A DNA stretch of 64,000 nucleotides from Herbaspirillum chlorophenolicum (GTDB lineage Bacteria > Pseudomonadota > Gammaproteobacteria > Burkholderiales > Burkholderiaceae_D), in NCBI RefSeq assembly GCF_001189955.1, contig NZ_LFLT01000014.1, positions 51,800 through 115,799 of the forward strand, in the 5' to 3' direction. A program made the translations under genes and the position numbers. The notes beneath the pieces are model-generated. The model saw only the letters and a list, made by a program, of their open reading frames with translations. It was not told the DNA's origin and searched no databases. Below, in pieces: positions 35,176 to 45,902 of this stretch. Each line of letters opens with the position of its first letter. The stretch's first letter is position 1.

Positions 35176-35964
35176 CTAAGATTCGGCCGGGTCGGCCGGA
35201 GCCTGCTGGGGCGCGCTGTTCTTGTAGACACCCGGCGAAATCACGCGCATCTCGGATTCTATCCAATTTTCAACGCGCGCGTTGAGCTCGTTCGGCGACA
35301 GCCCTTCAGGCGAGATCGGCTTGCCGATCGATACCGTGATGGTGCCCGGCTTCTTGATGAAGGAGCCCTTGGGCCAGCGTTCCCCCGAGTTGACGGCGAC
35401 CGGCACGACCAGCGTATTGGTTTCCACTGCCAGGCGCGAGCCGCCGGCCTTGTATTTGCCTTGCGAGCCGACCTTGGTGCGCGTGCCTTCCGGAAACATC
35501 ATGATCCATTGGCCGTCCGCCAGCCTGCGGCGGCCGTGTTCCAGCACCTGCGAGAAGGCGTCGCGCCCCTTGCTGCGGTCGATCGGGATCATGCGCAAGA
35601 GGCCGATGCCCCAGCCGAAGAAGGGGATGTAGGTCAGTTCCTTCTTGAACACGAACACCAGCGGGCGCGGCATGTTGATGACGTAGAAGATGGTCTCCCA
35701 GGCCGACTGATGCTTGGACAGCAGGACCACTGGCGCGTCGGGCAGGTTTTCCTTGCCGCGGATTTCATAGCGGATGCCGCAGATGGTTTTGGCGCTCCAG
35801 ATGACGAATACGTTCCAGCGCGAGGTCCACCAGTAGCGCTGCGCATAAGGGAAGGGCGCAGACAGCAGGCAGGCGAAGGACCAGATGATGGTGGCGACCG
35901 CCATCAGGATCAGGAACACTGCCGAACGCAGAATCAAGGTAAGGCGCAAAATACACTCTCCCAT
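35176..35964 (-). CDS. plsC: 1-acyl-sn-glycerol-3-phosphate acyltransferase
   Basis: A 262-residue membrane acyltransferase making phosphatidic acid from lysophosphatidic acid. The N-terminal hydrophobic segment is 'SAVFLILMAVATIIWSFACLL'. Catalytic motif I reads 'SKHQSAWET', i.e. H-x4-E where the family usually has H-x4-D; motif III is 'MMFPEGTRTKVG' (the EGTR motif), followed by 'VPVAVNSGERWP' (motif IV). It follows gmhB by about 30 bases and precedes ygjP, in the leftward glyQ-glyS-gmhB-plsC cluster. Confidence 0.92.
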   Translation of the reverse strand: MGECILRLTLILRSAVFLILMAVATIIWSFACLLSAPFPYAQRYWWTSRWNVFVIWSAKTICGIRYEIRGKENLPDAPVVLLSKHQSAWETIFYVINMPRPLVFVFKKELTYIPFFGWGIGLLRMIPIDRSKGRDAFSQVLEHGRRRLADGQWIMMFPEGTRTKVGSQGKYKAGGSRLAVETNTLVVPVAVNSGERWPKGSFIKKPGTITVSIGKPISPEGLSPNELNARVENWIESEMRVISPGVYKNSAPQQAPADPAES

Positions 35965-35996
35965 GCCGCAGCATGCTTTTGTTATGAAACGGGTGG

Positions 35997-36554
35997 TTAT
36001 ACCGACACGTCGACCGGCGACTTGAGGATGAAATCGACCACCGCCGACAGGTTGGGGTAGACCAGCGTACCCGGCGGCAGGCCGCCCTTGGCGTTGGTCT
36101 TTTCTCCCTTGCCGGTCAGTACCAGATAGGGCGCGCAGCCGGCCACGAAACCGGCCTGCAGGTCGCGCAGCGAATCGCCCACGGTGACCACGCCGCCGCG
36201 CAGGCTGATGCCGAAACGCTTGGCGATCTCAAGGAACATGCCAGGCTTGGGTTTGCGGCAGTCGCAGTTGTCGTCGGCCGAGTGCGGGCAGAAGAACACG
36301 GCATCGATGTCGGCGCCGACTTGCTGGGCCGCGCTGTGCATCTTCTGGTGGATGGCGTTCAGGGTCTTGATGTCGAACAGCCCGCGCGCCACGCCGGACT
36401 GGTTGGTGGCGACCACCACCCGGTAGCCTGCCTGGTTCAGGCGCGCGATGGCTTCCAGCGATCCCTTGATCGGGATCCACTCGTCAGGCGATTTGATGAA
36501 CGCGTCGGAGTCGTGGTTGATGACGCCGTCGCGATCGAGAATGATCAGTTTCAT
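35997..36554 (-). CDS. gmhB: D-glycero-beta-D-manno-heptose 1,7-bisphosphate 7-phosphatase
   Basis: A 185-residue HAD-family phosphatase in the ADP-heptose pathway for the LPS inner core. The nucleophile motif is 'LIILDRDGVINHDSD' (DxDG), with 'VVVATNQSGVARGLF' (motif II) and 'VTVGDSLRDLQAGFVAGC' (motif IV). The zinc-binding loop 'FFCPHSADDNCDCRKPKPGMF' with Cys-x-His and Cys-x-Cys is the feature that identifies GmhB. It lies between glyS and plsC on the same strand. Confidence 0.95.
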   Translation of the reverse strand: MKLIILDRDGVINHDSDAFIKSPDEWIPIKGSLEAIARLNQAGYRVVVATNQSGVARGLFDIKTLNAIHQKMHSAAQQVGADIDAVFFCPHSADDNCDCRKPKPGMFLEIAKRFGISLRGGVVTVGDSLRDLQAGFVAGCAPYLVLTGKGEKTNAKGGLPPGTLVYPNLSAVVDFILKSPVDVSV

Positions 36555-36638
36555 GCGGTAGGCTTCCCTTTATGCAATCCGCCGCGCTGGCACGAGGCCA
36601 TGCGCGGCGGATCTTCCCGGTATCGGTCTTGCTACGTA

Positions 36639-38759
36639 TTACGCGGCCAGCTTCGAAATGTCGGCCACCTGGTTCAGCATGCCATGCAGCTCCGCCAGCA
36701 ACGCTTGCCGGTTCTTGCGCAGCTGTTCGTCTTCTGAGTTGACCATCACGTCATTGAAGAAGGCGTCGACATTCTGCCGCAATTGGGCCAATGCCTTCAA
36801 TGCGCCGGCGAAATCGCCCTTGGCATAAGCGGCTTCGACCTGCGGGCGCGACAGTTGCATGGCTGAATGCAGGCCTTGTTCCGCGACTTCGCGCAGCAAG
36901 CCGTTTTGCACCTTGCCGTGGCCGTCGATGGCAATGCCCTCGACCTTCTTCAGGATGTTGGTGATGCGCTTGTTGGCCGCAGCCAGCGCCTCGGCTTCGG
37001 GCAAGGCGGCGAAGGCCTTCACCGCATCCAGGCGCTCGACCACGTTATCCAGTACGGCCGGCTGTTGCGCCACCACCGCTTCGACTTCATTCTGTGCGAA
37101 GCCGCGCTCGCGCAGCAGGCCGCGCAGGCGGTCGTACAGGAAAGCCAGCACGTCGGCGCTCGGGTCCTTGAAATTGGCGTTGCCGGCGAACAGCGCGGCG
37201 GCGGCATCCACCAGCACCGGCAGCGACAGCGGCAGGCGCTTCTCGACCAGCATGCGCAACACGCCCAGGGCATGGCGGCGCAGTGCGAACGGGTCCTTGT
37301 CGCCGGTCGGCTGCAGGCCGATGCCCCAGATGCCGACCAGGGTTTCCAGCTTGTCGGCCAGCGCCACGGCAGTGCCGGTCGCGGTGGCCGGCAGTGCGTC
37401 GCCGGCAAAGCGCGGCTGGTAGTGTTCGGAGGCGGCTTGCGCGACTTCTTCGGCTTCGCCGTCATGGCGCGCGTAGTAGGTGCCCATGATGCCTTGCAGC
37501 TCGGGGAATTCACCCACCATGTCGGTCAGCAGGTCGGCCTTGGCCAGTAGCGCGCCGCGCTCGGCCAGCGCCACGTCGCCACCTAGGAGGCCTGCGATCT
37601 TGCCTGCCAGCGCCTTGACGCGTTCGGTGCGTTGCAACTGGTTGCCCAGCTTGTTGTGGTAGACCACATTGGCCAACAGCGGCACGCGGTCGGCCAGCTT
37701 TTTCTTCTTGTCCTGCTCGAAGAAGAACTTGGCATCCGACAGGCGCGGGCGCACCACGCGCTCGTTGCCGCCGATGATGTGTTCGGGATGCGCGGTCTCC
37801 AGGTTGGAGACGATCAGGAAGCGCGAGCGCAGTTTGCCATTGGCATCGGTCAGCGCGAAATACTTCTGGTTGGTCTGCATGGTCAGGATCAGGCATTCCT
37901 GCGGCACGGCCAGGAACTCGTCCTCGAACTTGCATTCGTAGACCACCGGCCATTCGACCAGTGCGGTCACTTCGTCGAGCAGGCTGTCAGGCATCAGCAC
38001 CTGGTCGGTGCCGGCCTTGTCCAGCAGCGCGGCGCGGATCTTGTCGCGGCGTTCGGCGAAGCTGGCAATGACACGGCCTTGCGACGCCAGCGTCTCGACG
38101 TAGGCGGCGGGCGCGGCGATCTGCAGCGCGCCCTGCGACAGGAAGCGGTGGCCCAGCGTGGTGCGGCCGGCGTCCAGGCCGAGGATGGTCAGCGGCAGCA
38201 CTTCTTCACCGAAGAGGGCGACCAGGTAGTGCGCCGGGCGCACGAAATGCACGGTCTCGCCGGCGGCGCGGCCGAACTGGCGCTGGTAGCTCATGACCTT
38301 GGGGATGGGCAGCTTGGCGACGGTCTCTTCCAATGCCGACTGCAAGCCCTGCGCCAGGGCCGAGCCCTTGGCGGTGTAGGTGTAGAAGAAGCTTTCGGCC
38401 TTGCCATCCTGTGCGCGTTCCAACTGGTCCGGCGTGATCACGGTGGCGCCGGTGGCGGCGGCCAGGGAAGCCAGCTTCTTGACCAGCGGCGCGGCGGGGC
38501 GGCCTTCCGCATCCAGGGCGACCGAGACCGGCAGCACCTTTTCGCGGATCGCCTTGTCGGGCGAAGCGGGGCGTACATTGGTGATGGACACGGCCAGGCG
38601 GCGCGGCGTGGCGTAGGCGGTGGCGATGGAATCGGATTCCAGGTAGCCGCGGCTTTGCAGGCCATTGAAGATACCGGCGGCAAAAGCGTCGCCCAGTTTG
38701 GCCAGCACCTTGGGCGGCAGTTCTTCGGTGACGAGTTCTACGAGAAGTGTTTGGTTCAT
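36639..38759 (-). CDS. glyS: Glycyl-tRNA synthetase beta subunit
   Basis: A 706-residue subunit of the alpha2beta2 bacterial glycyl-tRNA synthetase, needed for tRNA binding and activity. It starts '[29 protein letters not shown]' (the GlyS hallmark 'LLVELGTEELPPK'), and contains '[24 protein letters not shown]', '[25 protein letters not shown]', '[19 protein letters not shown]' and a C-terminal anticodon-binding region ('[22 protein letters not shown]'). Slightly longer than E. coli GlyS (689). It follows glyQ by about 75 bases. Confidence 0.97.
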   Translation of the reverse strand: MNQTLLVELVTEELPPKVLAKLGDAFAAGIFNGLQSRGYLESDSIATAYATPRRLAVSITNVRPASPDKAIREKVLPVSVALDAEGRPAAPLVKKLASLAAATGATVITPDQLERAQDGKAESFFYTYTAKGSALAQGLQSALEETVAKLPIPKVMSYQRQFGRAAGETVHFVRPAHYLVALFGEEVLPLTILGLDAGRTTLGHRFLSQGALQIAAPAAYVETLASQGRVIASFAERRDKIRAALLDKAGTDQVLMPDSLLDEVTALVEWPVVYECKFEDEFLAVPQECLILTMQTNQKYFALTDANGKLRSRFLIVSNLETAHPEHIIGGNERVVRPRLSDAKFFFEQDKKKKLADRVPLLANVVYHNKLGNQLQRTERVKALAGKIAGLLGGDVALAERGALLAKADLLTDMVGEFPELQGIMGTYYARHDGEAEEVAQAASEHYQPRFAGDALPATATGTAVALADKLETLVGIWGIGLQPTGDKDPFALRRHALGVLRMLVEKRLPLSLPVLVDAAAALFAGNANFKDPSADVLAFLYDRLRGLLRERGFAQNEVEAVVAQQPAVLDNVVERLDAVKAFAALPEAEALAAANKRITNILKKVEGIAIDGHGKVQNGLLREVAEQGLHSAMQLSRPQVEAAYAKGDFAGALKALAQLRQNVDAFFNDVMVNSEDEQLRKNRQALLAELHGMLNQVADISKLAA

Positions 38760-38833
38760 GTTATGTGTCTTGCTGTCTTGCTCGGTGCGCCTGCCATGGT
38801 GTCAGGCGCCGGTTCTGTCGTATGACGCCGCGT

Positions 38834-39751
38834 TCAGGCGGCGGCCTTGGCGCCACCGTCGCTCAGCATGGGGAAGCCCAGGCGTTCGCGCGACTCGAAA
38901 TAGGCTTGCGCCACGGCGCGCGAAAGGTTACGGATGCGGCCGATGTAGGCAGCGCGCTCGGTAACCGAGATGGCGCCACGCGCATCCAGCATGTTGAAGG
39001 TATGCGCGGCCTTGAGCACCTGCTCGTAGGCCGGCAGCGCCAGCGGCACTTCCATCAGGCGCTTGGCTTCGGCTTCGTAGTTCGAGAACAGCGAGAACAG
39101 GAACTCGGTGTTGGAGTACTCGAAGTTGAAGGTCGATTGCTCGACTTCGTTCTGGTGGAACACGTCGCCGTAGGTCAGGTGTTTCTTGACGCTGTTCTCG
39201 GTCCATTCGGTCCACACCAGGTCGTAGACGTTTTCGACACCCTGCAGGTACATCGCCAGGCGTTCGATGCCGTAGGTGATCTCACCCAGCACCGGCTTGC
39301 AGTCCAGTCCGCCGACTTGCTGGAAATAGGTGAACTGGGTCACTTCCATGCCGTTCAACCACACTTCCCAGCCCAAGCCCCAGGCGCCAAGGGTGGGGTT
39401 TTCCCAGTCGTCCTCGACGAAGCGCACGTCGTTCTGCTGCAGATTCAGGCCCAGTGCTTCCAGCGAACCCAGGTACAGGTCGAGGATGTTTTCCGGGGCC
39501 GGCTTCAACACCACCTGATACTGGTAGTAGTGCTGCATGCGGTTGGGGTTTTCGCCGTAGCGGCCGTCCTTGGGGCGGCGCGACGGTTGCACGTAGGCGG
39601 CGCGCCAAGGCTCGGGTCCGATTGCGCGCAGGAAGGTCGCGGTGTGCGAAGTGCCCGCGCCGACTTCCATGTCGTAGGGCTGCAGCAGCGCGCAGCCTTG
39701 GGCGTCCCAATATTCTTGCAGCTTGAGGATGATTTGTTGAAATGTCAGCAT
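38834..39751 (-). CDS. glyQ: Glycyl-tRNA synthetase alpha subunit
   Basis: A 305-residue class II catalytic subunit. The start '[41 protein letters not shown]' and '[27 protein letters not shown]' are diagnostic; '[48 protein letters not shown]' covers the active site. The open frame reaches to 40339, but family similarity begins at the ATG at 39751. It leads the leftward glyQ-glyS-gmhB-plsC-ygjP set and follows lnt with a 167-base gap that probably holds its own promoter. Confidence 0.97.
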   Translation of the reverse strand: MLTFQQIILKLQEYWDAQGCALLQPYDMEVGAGTSHTATFLRAIGPEPWRAAYVQPSRRPKDGRYGENPNRMQHYYQYQVVLKPAPENILDLYLGSLEALGLNLQQNDVRFVEDDWENPTLGAWGLGWEVWLNGMEVTQFTYFQQVGGLDCKPVLGEITYGIERLAMYLQGVENVYDLVWTEWTENSVKKHLTYGDVFHQNEVEQSTFNFEYSNTEFLFSLFSNYEAEAKRLMEVPLALPAYEQVLKAAHTFNMLDARGAISVTERAAYIGRIRNLSRAVAQAYFESRERLGFPMLSDGGAKAAA

Positions 39752-39918
39752 CTTGTGTTGTTGCCTGAAGAATTGCCGGATGAAGCGGCAAGGAATTGCT
39801 AAAACCTTGAATTTTAGCGTCTTTTGGGCCGCTTGACCCGGTTTCGGAATGGCCGATTGCGGGTGGGTTTGAACTGTTTCAAGCCTTGAAACGGTTCGGC
39901 GTGCCGGCGGGCTACTGG

Positions 39919-41493
39919 TCAGTGACGAATACGCGCAGCCTTGTTGCGGCCCCAGGCCAGCAGCAGCATCAGCAGGACCAGCCCGATCACCAGCTTGTTG
40001 CCCAGCAGAATGTAAGGCGTCTGGCCGGCATAGCCTTGCACTTTCGCGGCGAGCGTGCCGCGCGTATAGGGCGCGAGTTCGTCCAGCCCGCCGCCGGGCA
40101 TGATGACGGCAGTGGCGCCGGTGTTGGTGGCGCGCAGCATCGGGCGACCGGTTTCCAGCGTGCGCATCTGCGAAATCTGCAAGTGCTGCGGCAGGGCGAT
40201 GGAATTGCCGAACCAGGCGATATTGGACAGGTTCAGCAGCACGCTGGCCTGCGGCTGGCCGGCGCGATAGGCGTCGCGCAACTGGCCGGAGATTTCTTCG
40301 CCGAACAGATCTTCGTAGCAGATATTGGGCAGCACCCACTGGTCTTTCACGGCAAACGGTGACTGCACGGCGTCGCCGCGCGTCATGTCGCCCAGCGGGA
40401 TATGCATCATGTCGACGAACCAGCGGAACCCCAGCGGGATGAATTCGCCGAAAGGCACCAGGTGATGCTTGTCATAACGATAAGGCGAAGCGGCCGAGCC
40501 GGCTTCGGGGCCGAAACCCAGCACCGAATTGGCGTATTGCATGGGCGCGTCCGACAAGGGGATGCCGAGCGCCAGATGGCTGCCGCTGGTTTGCGCGAAG
40601 CGCACTAGGCGCGCCAGGTAAGCCGGCGGCAGTTGCTGGGGCAGCAACGGGATGGCGGTTTCGGGCGTGGCGATCAGGTCGGCCGGTTCGGCGGTGATCA
40701 TCTGCTCGTACATGGTGAGCGTGGACACCAGCGCATCGTTGGAGAATTTCATTTCCTGCGGGATATTGCCTTGCAGGAGCCGCACCGAAATCGGTTGGCC
40801 TTGCGGCGTGGTCCAGGCTATCTGGCGCAGTGCCAGTCCGCCGGCACACAACACCAGCACCGCACCCAGCGGCATGCCGACGCGGATGGCGACGCCGGCA
40901 GCGCCCTTGCGGCGCAACCCTTGCCACAGCAGCGCCAGCGCGCCTGCCACCAATGCGGCGATCCAGCCCACGCCATAGACCCCGCCTACGGCTGCGAAAC
41001 CGGCCAGCGGCCCGGTGGTGTGCGCATAGCCGGATACCAGCCAGGGAAAGCCGGTGAAGATCCAGCCGCGCGCCCATTCGGACAAGGCCCACAGCGCCGG
41101 CAGCATCAGCAGGCCCATCGTCAGCGGCGACGACGACCAGTGCTTGCGCAGCCATCCGGCCAGCGCCATGGCGCCGCCGGCATACAGGCCGAGGTACAGC
41201 GCCAGTAAGGCCACGGCCAGGGCCGCCATCCAGGCGGGCATGCCGCCATAGTCGTGCATGCTGATGTACAGCCAGTGCACGCCGGCCGCGGCCCAGCCGA
41301 AACCGTACAGCCAACCCTGCAGGAAGTGCCGGCGCGCGCCGGCCTGTGGGGCAGCGATGGTCTGGTGGAACAGCCAGGCCAGCGCCACGATCTGCAGCGG
41401 CCACAGCTTGAACGGCGCGAACGCGAAGACGTTGGCCGCGCCAGCCAGGACCGGCAGCAGCAGTGAGGCCAGGCCGATGATGCGGTTGTGCAC
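39919..41493 (-). CDS. lnt: Apolipoprotein N-acyltransferase
   Basis: A 524-residue inner-membrane enzyme that adds the third acyl chain to lipoproteins. The N-terminal half has six or more membrane helices; the C-terminal nitrilase-type domain shows the catalytic triad: Glu in '[13 protein letters not shown]', Lys in '[15 protein letters not shown]', Cys in '[13 protein letters not shown]'. '[39 protein letters not shown]' is highly typical. The start is a GTG at 41493; another GTG 18 codons upstream is possible. corC lies upstream, as in E. coli where ybeX (corC) precedes lnt. Confidence 0.94.
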   Translation of the reverse strand: MHNRIIGLASLLLPVLAGAANVFAFAPFKLWPLQIVALAWLFHQTIAAPQAGARRHFLQGWLYGFGWAAAGVHWLYISMHDYGGMPAWMAALAVALLALYLGLYAGGAMALAGWLRKHWSSSPLTMGLLMLPALWALSEWARGWIFTGFPWLVSGYAHTTGPLAGFAAVGGVYGVGWIAALVAGALALLWQGLRRKGAAGVAIRVGMPLGAVLVLCAGGLALRQIAWTTPQGQPISVRLLQGNIPQEMKFSNDALVSTLTMYEQMITAEPADLIATPETAIPLLPQQLPPAYLARLVRFAQTSGSHLALGIPLSDAPMQYANSVLGFGPEAGSAASPYRYDKHHLVPFGEFIPLGFRWFVDMMHIPLGDMTRGDAVQSPFAVKDQWVLPNICYEDLFGEEISGQLRDAYRAGQPQASVLLNLSNIAWFGNSIALPQHLQISQMRTLETGRPMLRATNTGATAVIMPGGGLDELAPYTRGTLAAKVQGYAGQTPYILLGNKLVIGLVLLMLLLAWGRNKAARIRH

Positions 41494-41569
41494 GGCGGCT
41501 TCCCCGCGCTGCTCAGGAGTGTTGTTTGGGACGGGGGAGTTCACGCTGGAAAGTGCCGGGAGAGCGGGA

Positions 41570-42487
41570 TTATTCGTCTTCCGCTGCCGCAGATGGCAGC
41601 TTGGAGACCAACAGGACATGCACCTGGCGGGCATCGGCGCGCAGCACTTCGAAATGCAGGCCGTCGATGTCGAACTCGTCGCCCTTGCGCGGCACGCGGC
41701 CGACATGGTTGGCGACCAGGCCGCCGATGGTGTCGGCATCCTCGTCTTCGAGGCGGCAGCCGACTTCATCGTTGAACTGTTTGATTTCGGTGAGCGCCTT
41801 GATGCGCCAGCGCGCGCCGTTGGGGCCGTCCTTCAGGGCCAGCACGTTGTCTTCGGCCTCGTCGAAATCGTATTCGTCCTCGATGTCGCCGACGATCTGT
41901 TCCAGCACGTCTTCAATCGTGATCAGGCCGGCCACGCCGCCGTATTCGTCGACCACGATGGCCATGTGGTTACGGTTGGCGCGGAAGTCGCGCAGCAGCA
42001 CATTGAGGCGCTTGGATTCGGGGATGAAGATGGCCGGGCGCAGCATGTCGCGCACGTCGAACGATTCTTCGGCGTAGTAGCGCAGCAGGTCCTTGGCCAG
42101 CAGGATGCCGACCACCTTGTCGCGCTCGCCGTCCACGGCGGGGAAGCGCGAGTGCGAGGTCGACAGCACGTCGGGCATCCAGGTATCGATGGGCTTGCTG
42201 ATGTCGATGGTGTCCATCTGCGAGCGGGGCACCATGATGTCGCGCGCGGCCAGGTCGGAAACCTGGAACACGCCTTCGATCATCGACAGGGCGTCGGCGT
42301 CGATCAGGTTGCGTTCGTGTGCGTCATGCAACACTTCGAGCAACTCTGCGCGGTTTTCTGGTTCAGGGGAAATCAGAGCGGTGAGGCGTTCAAACAATGA
42401 ACGGTGGGGTTTAGCGTCAGACTTGACGCTACTAGGGTGTTCTTGCATGGCGTTAGGCGCGAGCCCGACGTAGTTTTGGAGAGGCAT
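41570..42487 (-). CDS. corC: CorC/YbeX-type CBS-domain protein (magnesium/cobalt efflux accessory)
   Basis: A 305-residue cytoplasmic protein with two CBS domains (residues ~75-200; 'ARDIMVPRSQMDTIDISKPIDTWMPDVLSTSHSRFPAVDG' and 'KRLNVLLRDFRANRNHMAIVVDEYGGVAGLITIEDVLEQIVGDIEDEYD') and a C-terminal CorC_HlyC transporter-associated domain. The family is linked to Mg/Co resistance and, as YbeX, to ribosome-related functions. The start is uncertain between ATG 42487 and ATG 42448. It is followed by lnt. A terminator between ybeY and corC splits the ancestral phoH-ybeY-ybeX-lnt run. Confidence 0.92.
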   Translation of the reverse strand: MPLQNYVGLAPNAMQEHPSSVKSDAKPHRSLFERLTALISPEPENRAELLEVLHDAHERNLIDADALSMIEGVFQVSDLAARDIMVPRSQMDTIDISKPIDTWMPDVLSTSHSRFPAVDGERDKVVGILLAKDLLRYYAEESFDVRDMLRPAIFIPESKRLNVLLRDFRANRNHMAIVVDEYGGVAGLITIEDVLEQIVGDIEDEYDFDEAEDNVLALKDGPNGARWRIKALTEIKQFNDEVGCRLEDEDADTIGGLVANHVGRVPRKGDEFDIDGLHFEVLRADARQVHVLLVSKLPSAAAEDE

Positions 42488-42614
42488 AGGATACAACAAT
42501 TATGTGACAAGTCTACTAAACCGCCGCAAGTCCAGTCTCCGTGCGGCTTGCGCGCAGATGCCGTCAGTTGCGTGCTGGAAACTGGAAAATCCTGCCTGTT
42601 GTTGCCAACTGGGC

Positions 42615-42649
42615 GAAAAAAAGCCGGCTACGCTCGCGCGTGCCGGCCA
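42615..42649 (-). terminator. Terminator after ybeY
   Basis: GCCGGC (42642-42647) pairs with GCCGGC (42623-42628) around a GC-rich loop; the minus strand then has seven T (A run 42616-42622). It closes the miaB-phoH-ybeY unit. Confidence 0.75.
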
Positions 42650-42666
42650 TTTCCCCGGATCGGGGT

Positions 42667-43125
42667 TCAGCGCCCGGCGTAAGGATCGGCAAAGCCCAGC
42701 CCGGCCAGCAATTCGGTCTCCAGCGTTTCCATTTCGACGGCTTCTTCCTCGTCTTCATGGTCGTAGCCCTGCGCATGCAGCACGCCATGCACCACCAGGT
42801 GGGCGGTGTGCTCGATGACGGTCTTTTTCTGCTCGGCGGCTTCCTTCTCCAGCACGTCGGTGCAGAAGATGATGTCGGCCTGGGTCACCTCGCTGTCTTC
42901 ATCCTCGGTATAGGCGAAGGTCAGCACATTGGTCGCATAGTCCTTGCCGCGGTAGTCGCGGTTCAGTGCGCGGCCTTCGGCGGCATCGACGAAGCGCAGG
43001 GTCAGTTCGGCCGGGGCGAACAGCGCTGCCTGCACCCAGCGGCGCAGCATGGGACGGGTGACGGTGTCTTTCAGGCTGGCGTCGGCGTATTGCACCGACA
43101 GGGCGAGCTTAGGTTTTGCGGACAT
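42667..43125 (-). CDS. ybeY: Endoribonuclease YbeY (rRNA maturation)
   Basis: A 152-residue zinc RNase needed for 16S rRNA 3'-end maturation and 70S quality control. The family motif '[20 protein letters not shown]' shows the three zinc His (H-x3-H-x5-H), and '[28 protein letters not shown]' is typical. It overlaps phoH by 17 bases in another frame, indicating coupled expression. Complete. Confidence 0.96.
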   Translation of the reverse strand: MSAKPKLALSVQYADASLKDTVTRPMLRRWVQAALFAPAELTLRFVDAAEGRALNRDYRGKDYATNVLTFAYTEDEDSEVTQADIIFCTDVLEKEAAEQKKTVIEHTAHLVVHGVLHAQGYDHEDEEEAVEMETLETELLAGLGFADPYAGR

Positions 43126-44242
43126 TGCGAGGCTTGGCTGCTTTGGTCAGGAGGTTGGTGGCCGCGCGCGCAGTGCTGCGGGCGGTGTCGGGTTTCGGAT
43201 TGTTGTGCCCATCGTAGGCATCGACGATGCGCGCCACCAGCGGATGGCGCACCACGTCGGCGCTGGTGAAGCGCGAGAAGGCGATGCCGCGCACATTGTG
43301 CAGTACCGTCAGCGCATCGACCAGGCCGCTCTTCTGGCCGTGGTGCAGGTCGACCTGGGTGACGTCGCCGGTCACCACCGCCTTGCTGCCGAAGCCGATG
43401 CGGGTGAGGAACATTTTCATCTGTTCCGGCGTGGTGTTTTGCGCCTCGTCCAGGATGATGAAGGCGTGGTTCAGCGTGCGGCCGCGCATGTAGGCCAGCG
43501 GCGCGATTTCGATGGCCTGCTTCTCGAACAGCTTTTGCGTGCGGTCGAAACCCAGCAGGTCGTACAGCGCGTCATACAGCGGGCGTAGGTAAGGATCGAC
43601 CTTCTGCGCCAGGTCGCCGGGCAGGAAGCCCAGGCGCTCGCCGGCTTCCACCGCCGGACGCGTGAGCACGATGCGCTGCACGGCGTCGCGCTCCAGCGCA
43701 TCCACCGCGCAGGCGACGGCCAGGTAGGTCTTGCCGGTGCCTGCCGGACCGACGCCGAAGGTGATGTCGTGCTCCAGGATGGCGTTCAGGTACTGGCTCT
43801 GGTGCGGCGTGCGGCCGCGCAAGTCGTGCTTGCGGGTTTTCAGGATCGGGCTGTCGGGAATGGCATGCTCATCGTCGATGACTACGTCTTCCTTGATCGG
43901 CGCTTCTGCCTTGCGCGCGCGTCGGACGCTTGCGCTCAGCGGCGGCAGTCCGGCCTCTTCATCGGCGGCCGCATTGGCGCGCTGTTCGACCAGGGTGAGC
44001 TGGATATCGTCCAGCGACACCGCACGGTCGGCGCGTTCGTAGAAGCGCTCCAGTACGTCCACAGCACGCTGGGCATTGGTGCCGGTGACGATGAAACGGT
44101 CGCCGCGGCGGAAAATGGTCACATCCAGTGCGTTTGAAATCTGCCGCAAGTTTTCATCCAGCGCGCCGCACAGGTTGGCCAGGCGCCGATTGTCCAGCGG
44201 TTGCGGGATGAAATGGTGCGGCTGGTTGGGGATCTTTTTCAA
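43109..44242 (-). CDS. phoH: PhoH-family ATPase (YbeZ type)
   Basis: A 377-residue P-loop protein. An N-terminal KH-like RNA-binding part ('[44 protein letters not shown]') precedes the ATPase core with Walker A '[14 protein letters not shown]' (around residue 165) and Walker B '[13 protein letters not shown]'. YbeZ partners with YbeY in rRNA processing, consistent with the overlap here. A C-terminal tail rich in Ala/Thr/Lys extends past the usual end. It follows miaB by 23 bases. Confidence 0.94.
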   Translation of the reverse strand: MKKIPNQPHHFIPQPLDNRRLANLCGALDENLRQISNALDVTIFRRGDRFIVTGTNAQRAVDVLERFYERADRAVSLDDIQLTLVEQRANAAADEEAGLPPLSASVRRARKAEAPIKEDVVIDDEHAIPDSPILKTRKHDLRGRTPHQSQYLNAILEHDITFGVGPAGTGKTYLAVACAVDALERDAVQRIVLTRPAVEAGERLGFLPGDLAQKVDPYLRPLYDALYDLLGFDRTQKLFEKQAIEIAPLAYMRGRTLNHAFIILDEAQNTTPEQMKMFLTRIGFGSKAVVTGDVTQVDLHHGQKSGLVDALTVLHNVRGIAFSRFTSADVVRHPLVARIVDAYDGHNNPKPDTARSTARAATNLLTKAAKPRNVRKT

Positions 44243-44265
44243 TGAGGAGTCCGGTTTTTGTTTGA

Positions 44266-45606
44266 CTATTGTTTGAGGACGATCTCGCCGCGCAGCGAGA
44301 ACGGAAATGCCTGCAGGATGGTGACGTCGATGATCTGGCCAACCAGGCGCGCGCCGTTGGGGCCGCCGTCGAAGTTGACCACGCGGTTGTTTTCAGTGCG
44401 GCCTTGCAGTTCGTTGGGGTCGCGTTTGGAGGGGCCTTCGACCAGGATGCGCTGCACGCTGCCGAGCATGGATGCGCTGATCTTGGCGACGTTGTCGTTG
44501 ATGACCGCTTGCAGGCGCTGCAGGCGTTTCAACTTGACCTCCTGCGGCGTGTCGTCGGCCAGGTTGGCGGCCGGGGTGCCGGGGCGCGCGCTGAAGACGA
44601 AGGAGAAGCTGTTGTCGAAGCCGATATCGTCGATGAGCTTCATCAGCGCCTCGAAGTCTTCTTCGGTTTCGCCGGGGAAGCCGACGATGAAGTCGGACGA
44701 CACCGTGATATTGGGGCGCACCTTGCGCAGGCGGCGGATCACCGACTTGTATTCGATGGCGGTATAGCCGCGCTTCATCGCCGCCAGCGTACGGTCCGAG
44801 CCATGCTGCGCCGGCAGGTAGAGGTGATCCACCAGCTTGGGTACCTTGGCATAGGCGTCGATCAGGCGCTGCGAGAATTCCTTGGGATGGCTGGTGACGA
44901 AACGGATGCGCTCGATGCCAGGCATCTCGGCGATGTATTCGATCAGCAGCGCGAAGTCGGCGATCTCGCCGTCTTCCATGGCGCCGCGGTAGGCGTTCAC
45001 GTTCTGGCCCAGCAGCGTGATTTCCTTCACGCCCTGGTCGGCCAGGCCGGCCACTTCGGTCAACACATCCTCGAAACGGCGCGAGACTTCCTCGCCGCGG
45101 GTGTAAGGCACCACGCAATAGCTGCAGTACTTGCTGCAGCCTTCCATGATGGAGACGTAGGCGGTGGCGCCTTCCACGCGCGCCGGCGGCAGGTGGTCGA
45201 ACTTCTCGATCTCGGGGAAGCTGATGTCGACCTGCGCGCGGCCGGTGTAGCGGCGCTCGGTGATCATCTGCGGCAGGCGGTGCAGGGTCTGCGGGCCGAA
45301 CACCATGTCGACATACGGCGCGCGCTTGACGATCGCTTCGCCTTCCTGCGAGGCCACGCAGCCGCCCACGCCGATCAGCAGGTCGGGATTCTTCTTCTTC
45401 AGCTCGCGCAGGCGGCCCAGGTCGGAAAACACCTTTTCCTGTGCCTTTTCGCGCACCGAACAGGTGTTGAGCAGGATCACGTCGGCGTCTTCAGGGCGGT
45501 CGGTCTTGACCAGTCCTTCAGCGATATTGAGCACATCGGCCATCTTGTCCGAGTCGTACTCGTTCATCTGGCAGCCGAAGGTTTTGATGAATACTTTCTT
45601 TTGCAT
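44266..45606 (-). CDS. miaB: tRNA-2-methylthio-N6-dimethylallyladenosine synthase MiaB
   Basis: A 446-residue radical-SAM methylthiotransferase acting on A37 of tRNAs. The auxiliary cluster cysteines lie in '[17 protein letters not shown]' (Cys12), '[13 protein letters not shown]' and '[10 protein letters not shown]'; the radical-SAM motif is '[18 protein letters not shown]' (C-x3-C-x2-C); a TRAM domain closes the protein ('[27 protein letters not shown]'). The ATG at 45606 is chosen. It heads the miaB-phoH-ybeY unit; an extended -10 element lies 175 bases upstream. Confidence 0.97.
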   Translation of the reverse strand: MQKKVFIKTFGCQMNEYDSDKMADVLNIAEGLVKTDRPEDADVILLNTCSVREKAQEKVFSDLGRLRELKKKNPDLLIGVGGCVASQEGEAIVKRAPYVDMVFGPQTLHRLPQMITERRYTGRAQVDISFPEIEKFDHLPPARVEGATAYVSIMEGCSKYCSYCVVPYTRGEEVSRRFEDVLTEVAGLADQGVKEITLLGQNVNAYRGAMEDGEIADFALLIEYIAEMPGIERIRFVTSHPKEFSQRLIDAYAKVPKLVDHLYLPAQHGSDRTLAAMKRGYTAIEYKSVIRRLRKVRPNITVSSDFIVGFPGETEEDFEALMKLIDDIGFDNSFSFVFSARPGTPAANLADDTPQEVKLKRLQRLQAVINDNVAKISASMLGSVQRILVEGPSKRDPNELQGRTENNRVVNFDGGPNGARLVGQIIDVTILQAFPFSLRGEIVLKQ

Positions 45607-45902
45607 AAATCTCAATCAAGCGTAGGGCGCGAGGGAAGATGCATGTGGGATGCGGGCGCCGGCAAAGGGAGGCGGGCGGGCCGGTTGGTAGTGCGGCAGG
45701 CGGGTGCGGCGCATGGCATCCGATGCGATGCCTGCGGAGCCTGCCGGCACGGTGGGCGAGCCATTCCTCAAAGGCTGGCGATTATAGCACCTGATCCCTC
45801 GGGGAGCCCGCCCGAGGCGGCTTTGGCGGGATGGCCGGAGCAGATGCGCAACAGCCTGAGGGAATGACCTCCAGAGGCATGTGGATATGGCAACTTTTTG
45901 GC
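45607..45902. other. GC-rich region upstream of miaB with an extended -10 element
   Basis: No gene. On the minus strand TGCTATAAT lies with its TATAAT at 45786-45781, an extended -10 promoter without a clear -35. It would give miaB a GC-rich leader of about 170 bases. Confidence 0.5.

Noticed and set aside
39752..40339. N-terminal extension of glyQ (frame open to 40339)
   Set aside because: It overlaps the certain lnt gene in another frame; GlyQ similarity starts exactly at the ATG at 39751.
44269..45867. 532-residue open frame opposite miaB
   Set aside because: Shadow of the minus-strand miaB gene in a high-GC sequence; no ribosome binding site, no family pattern.
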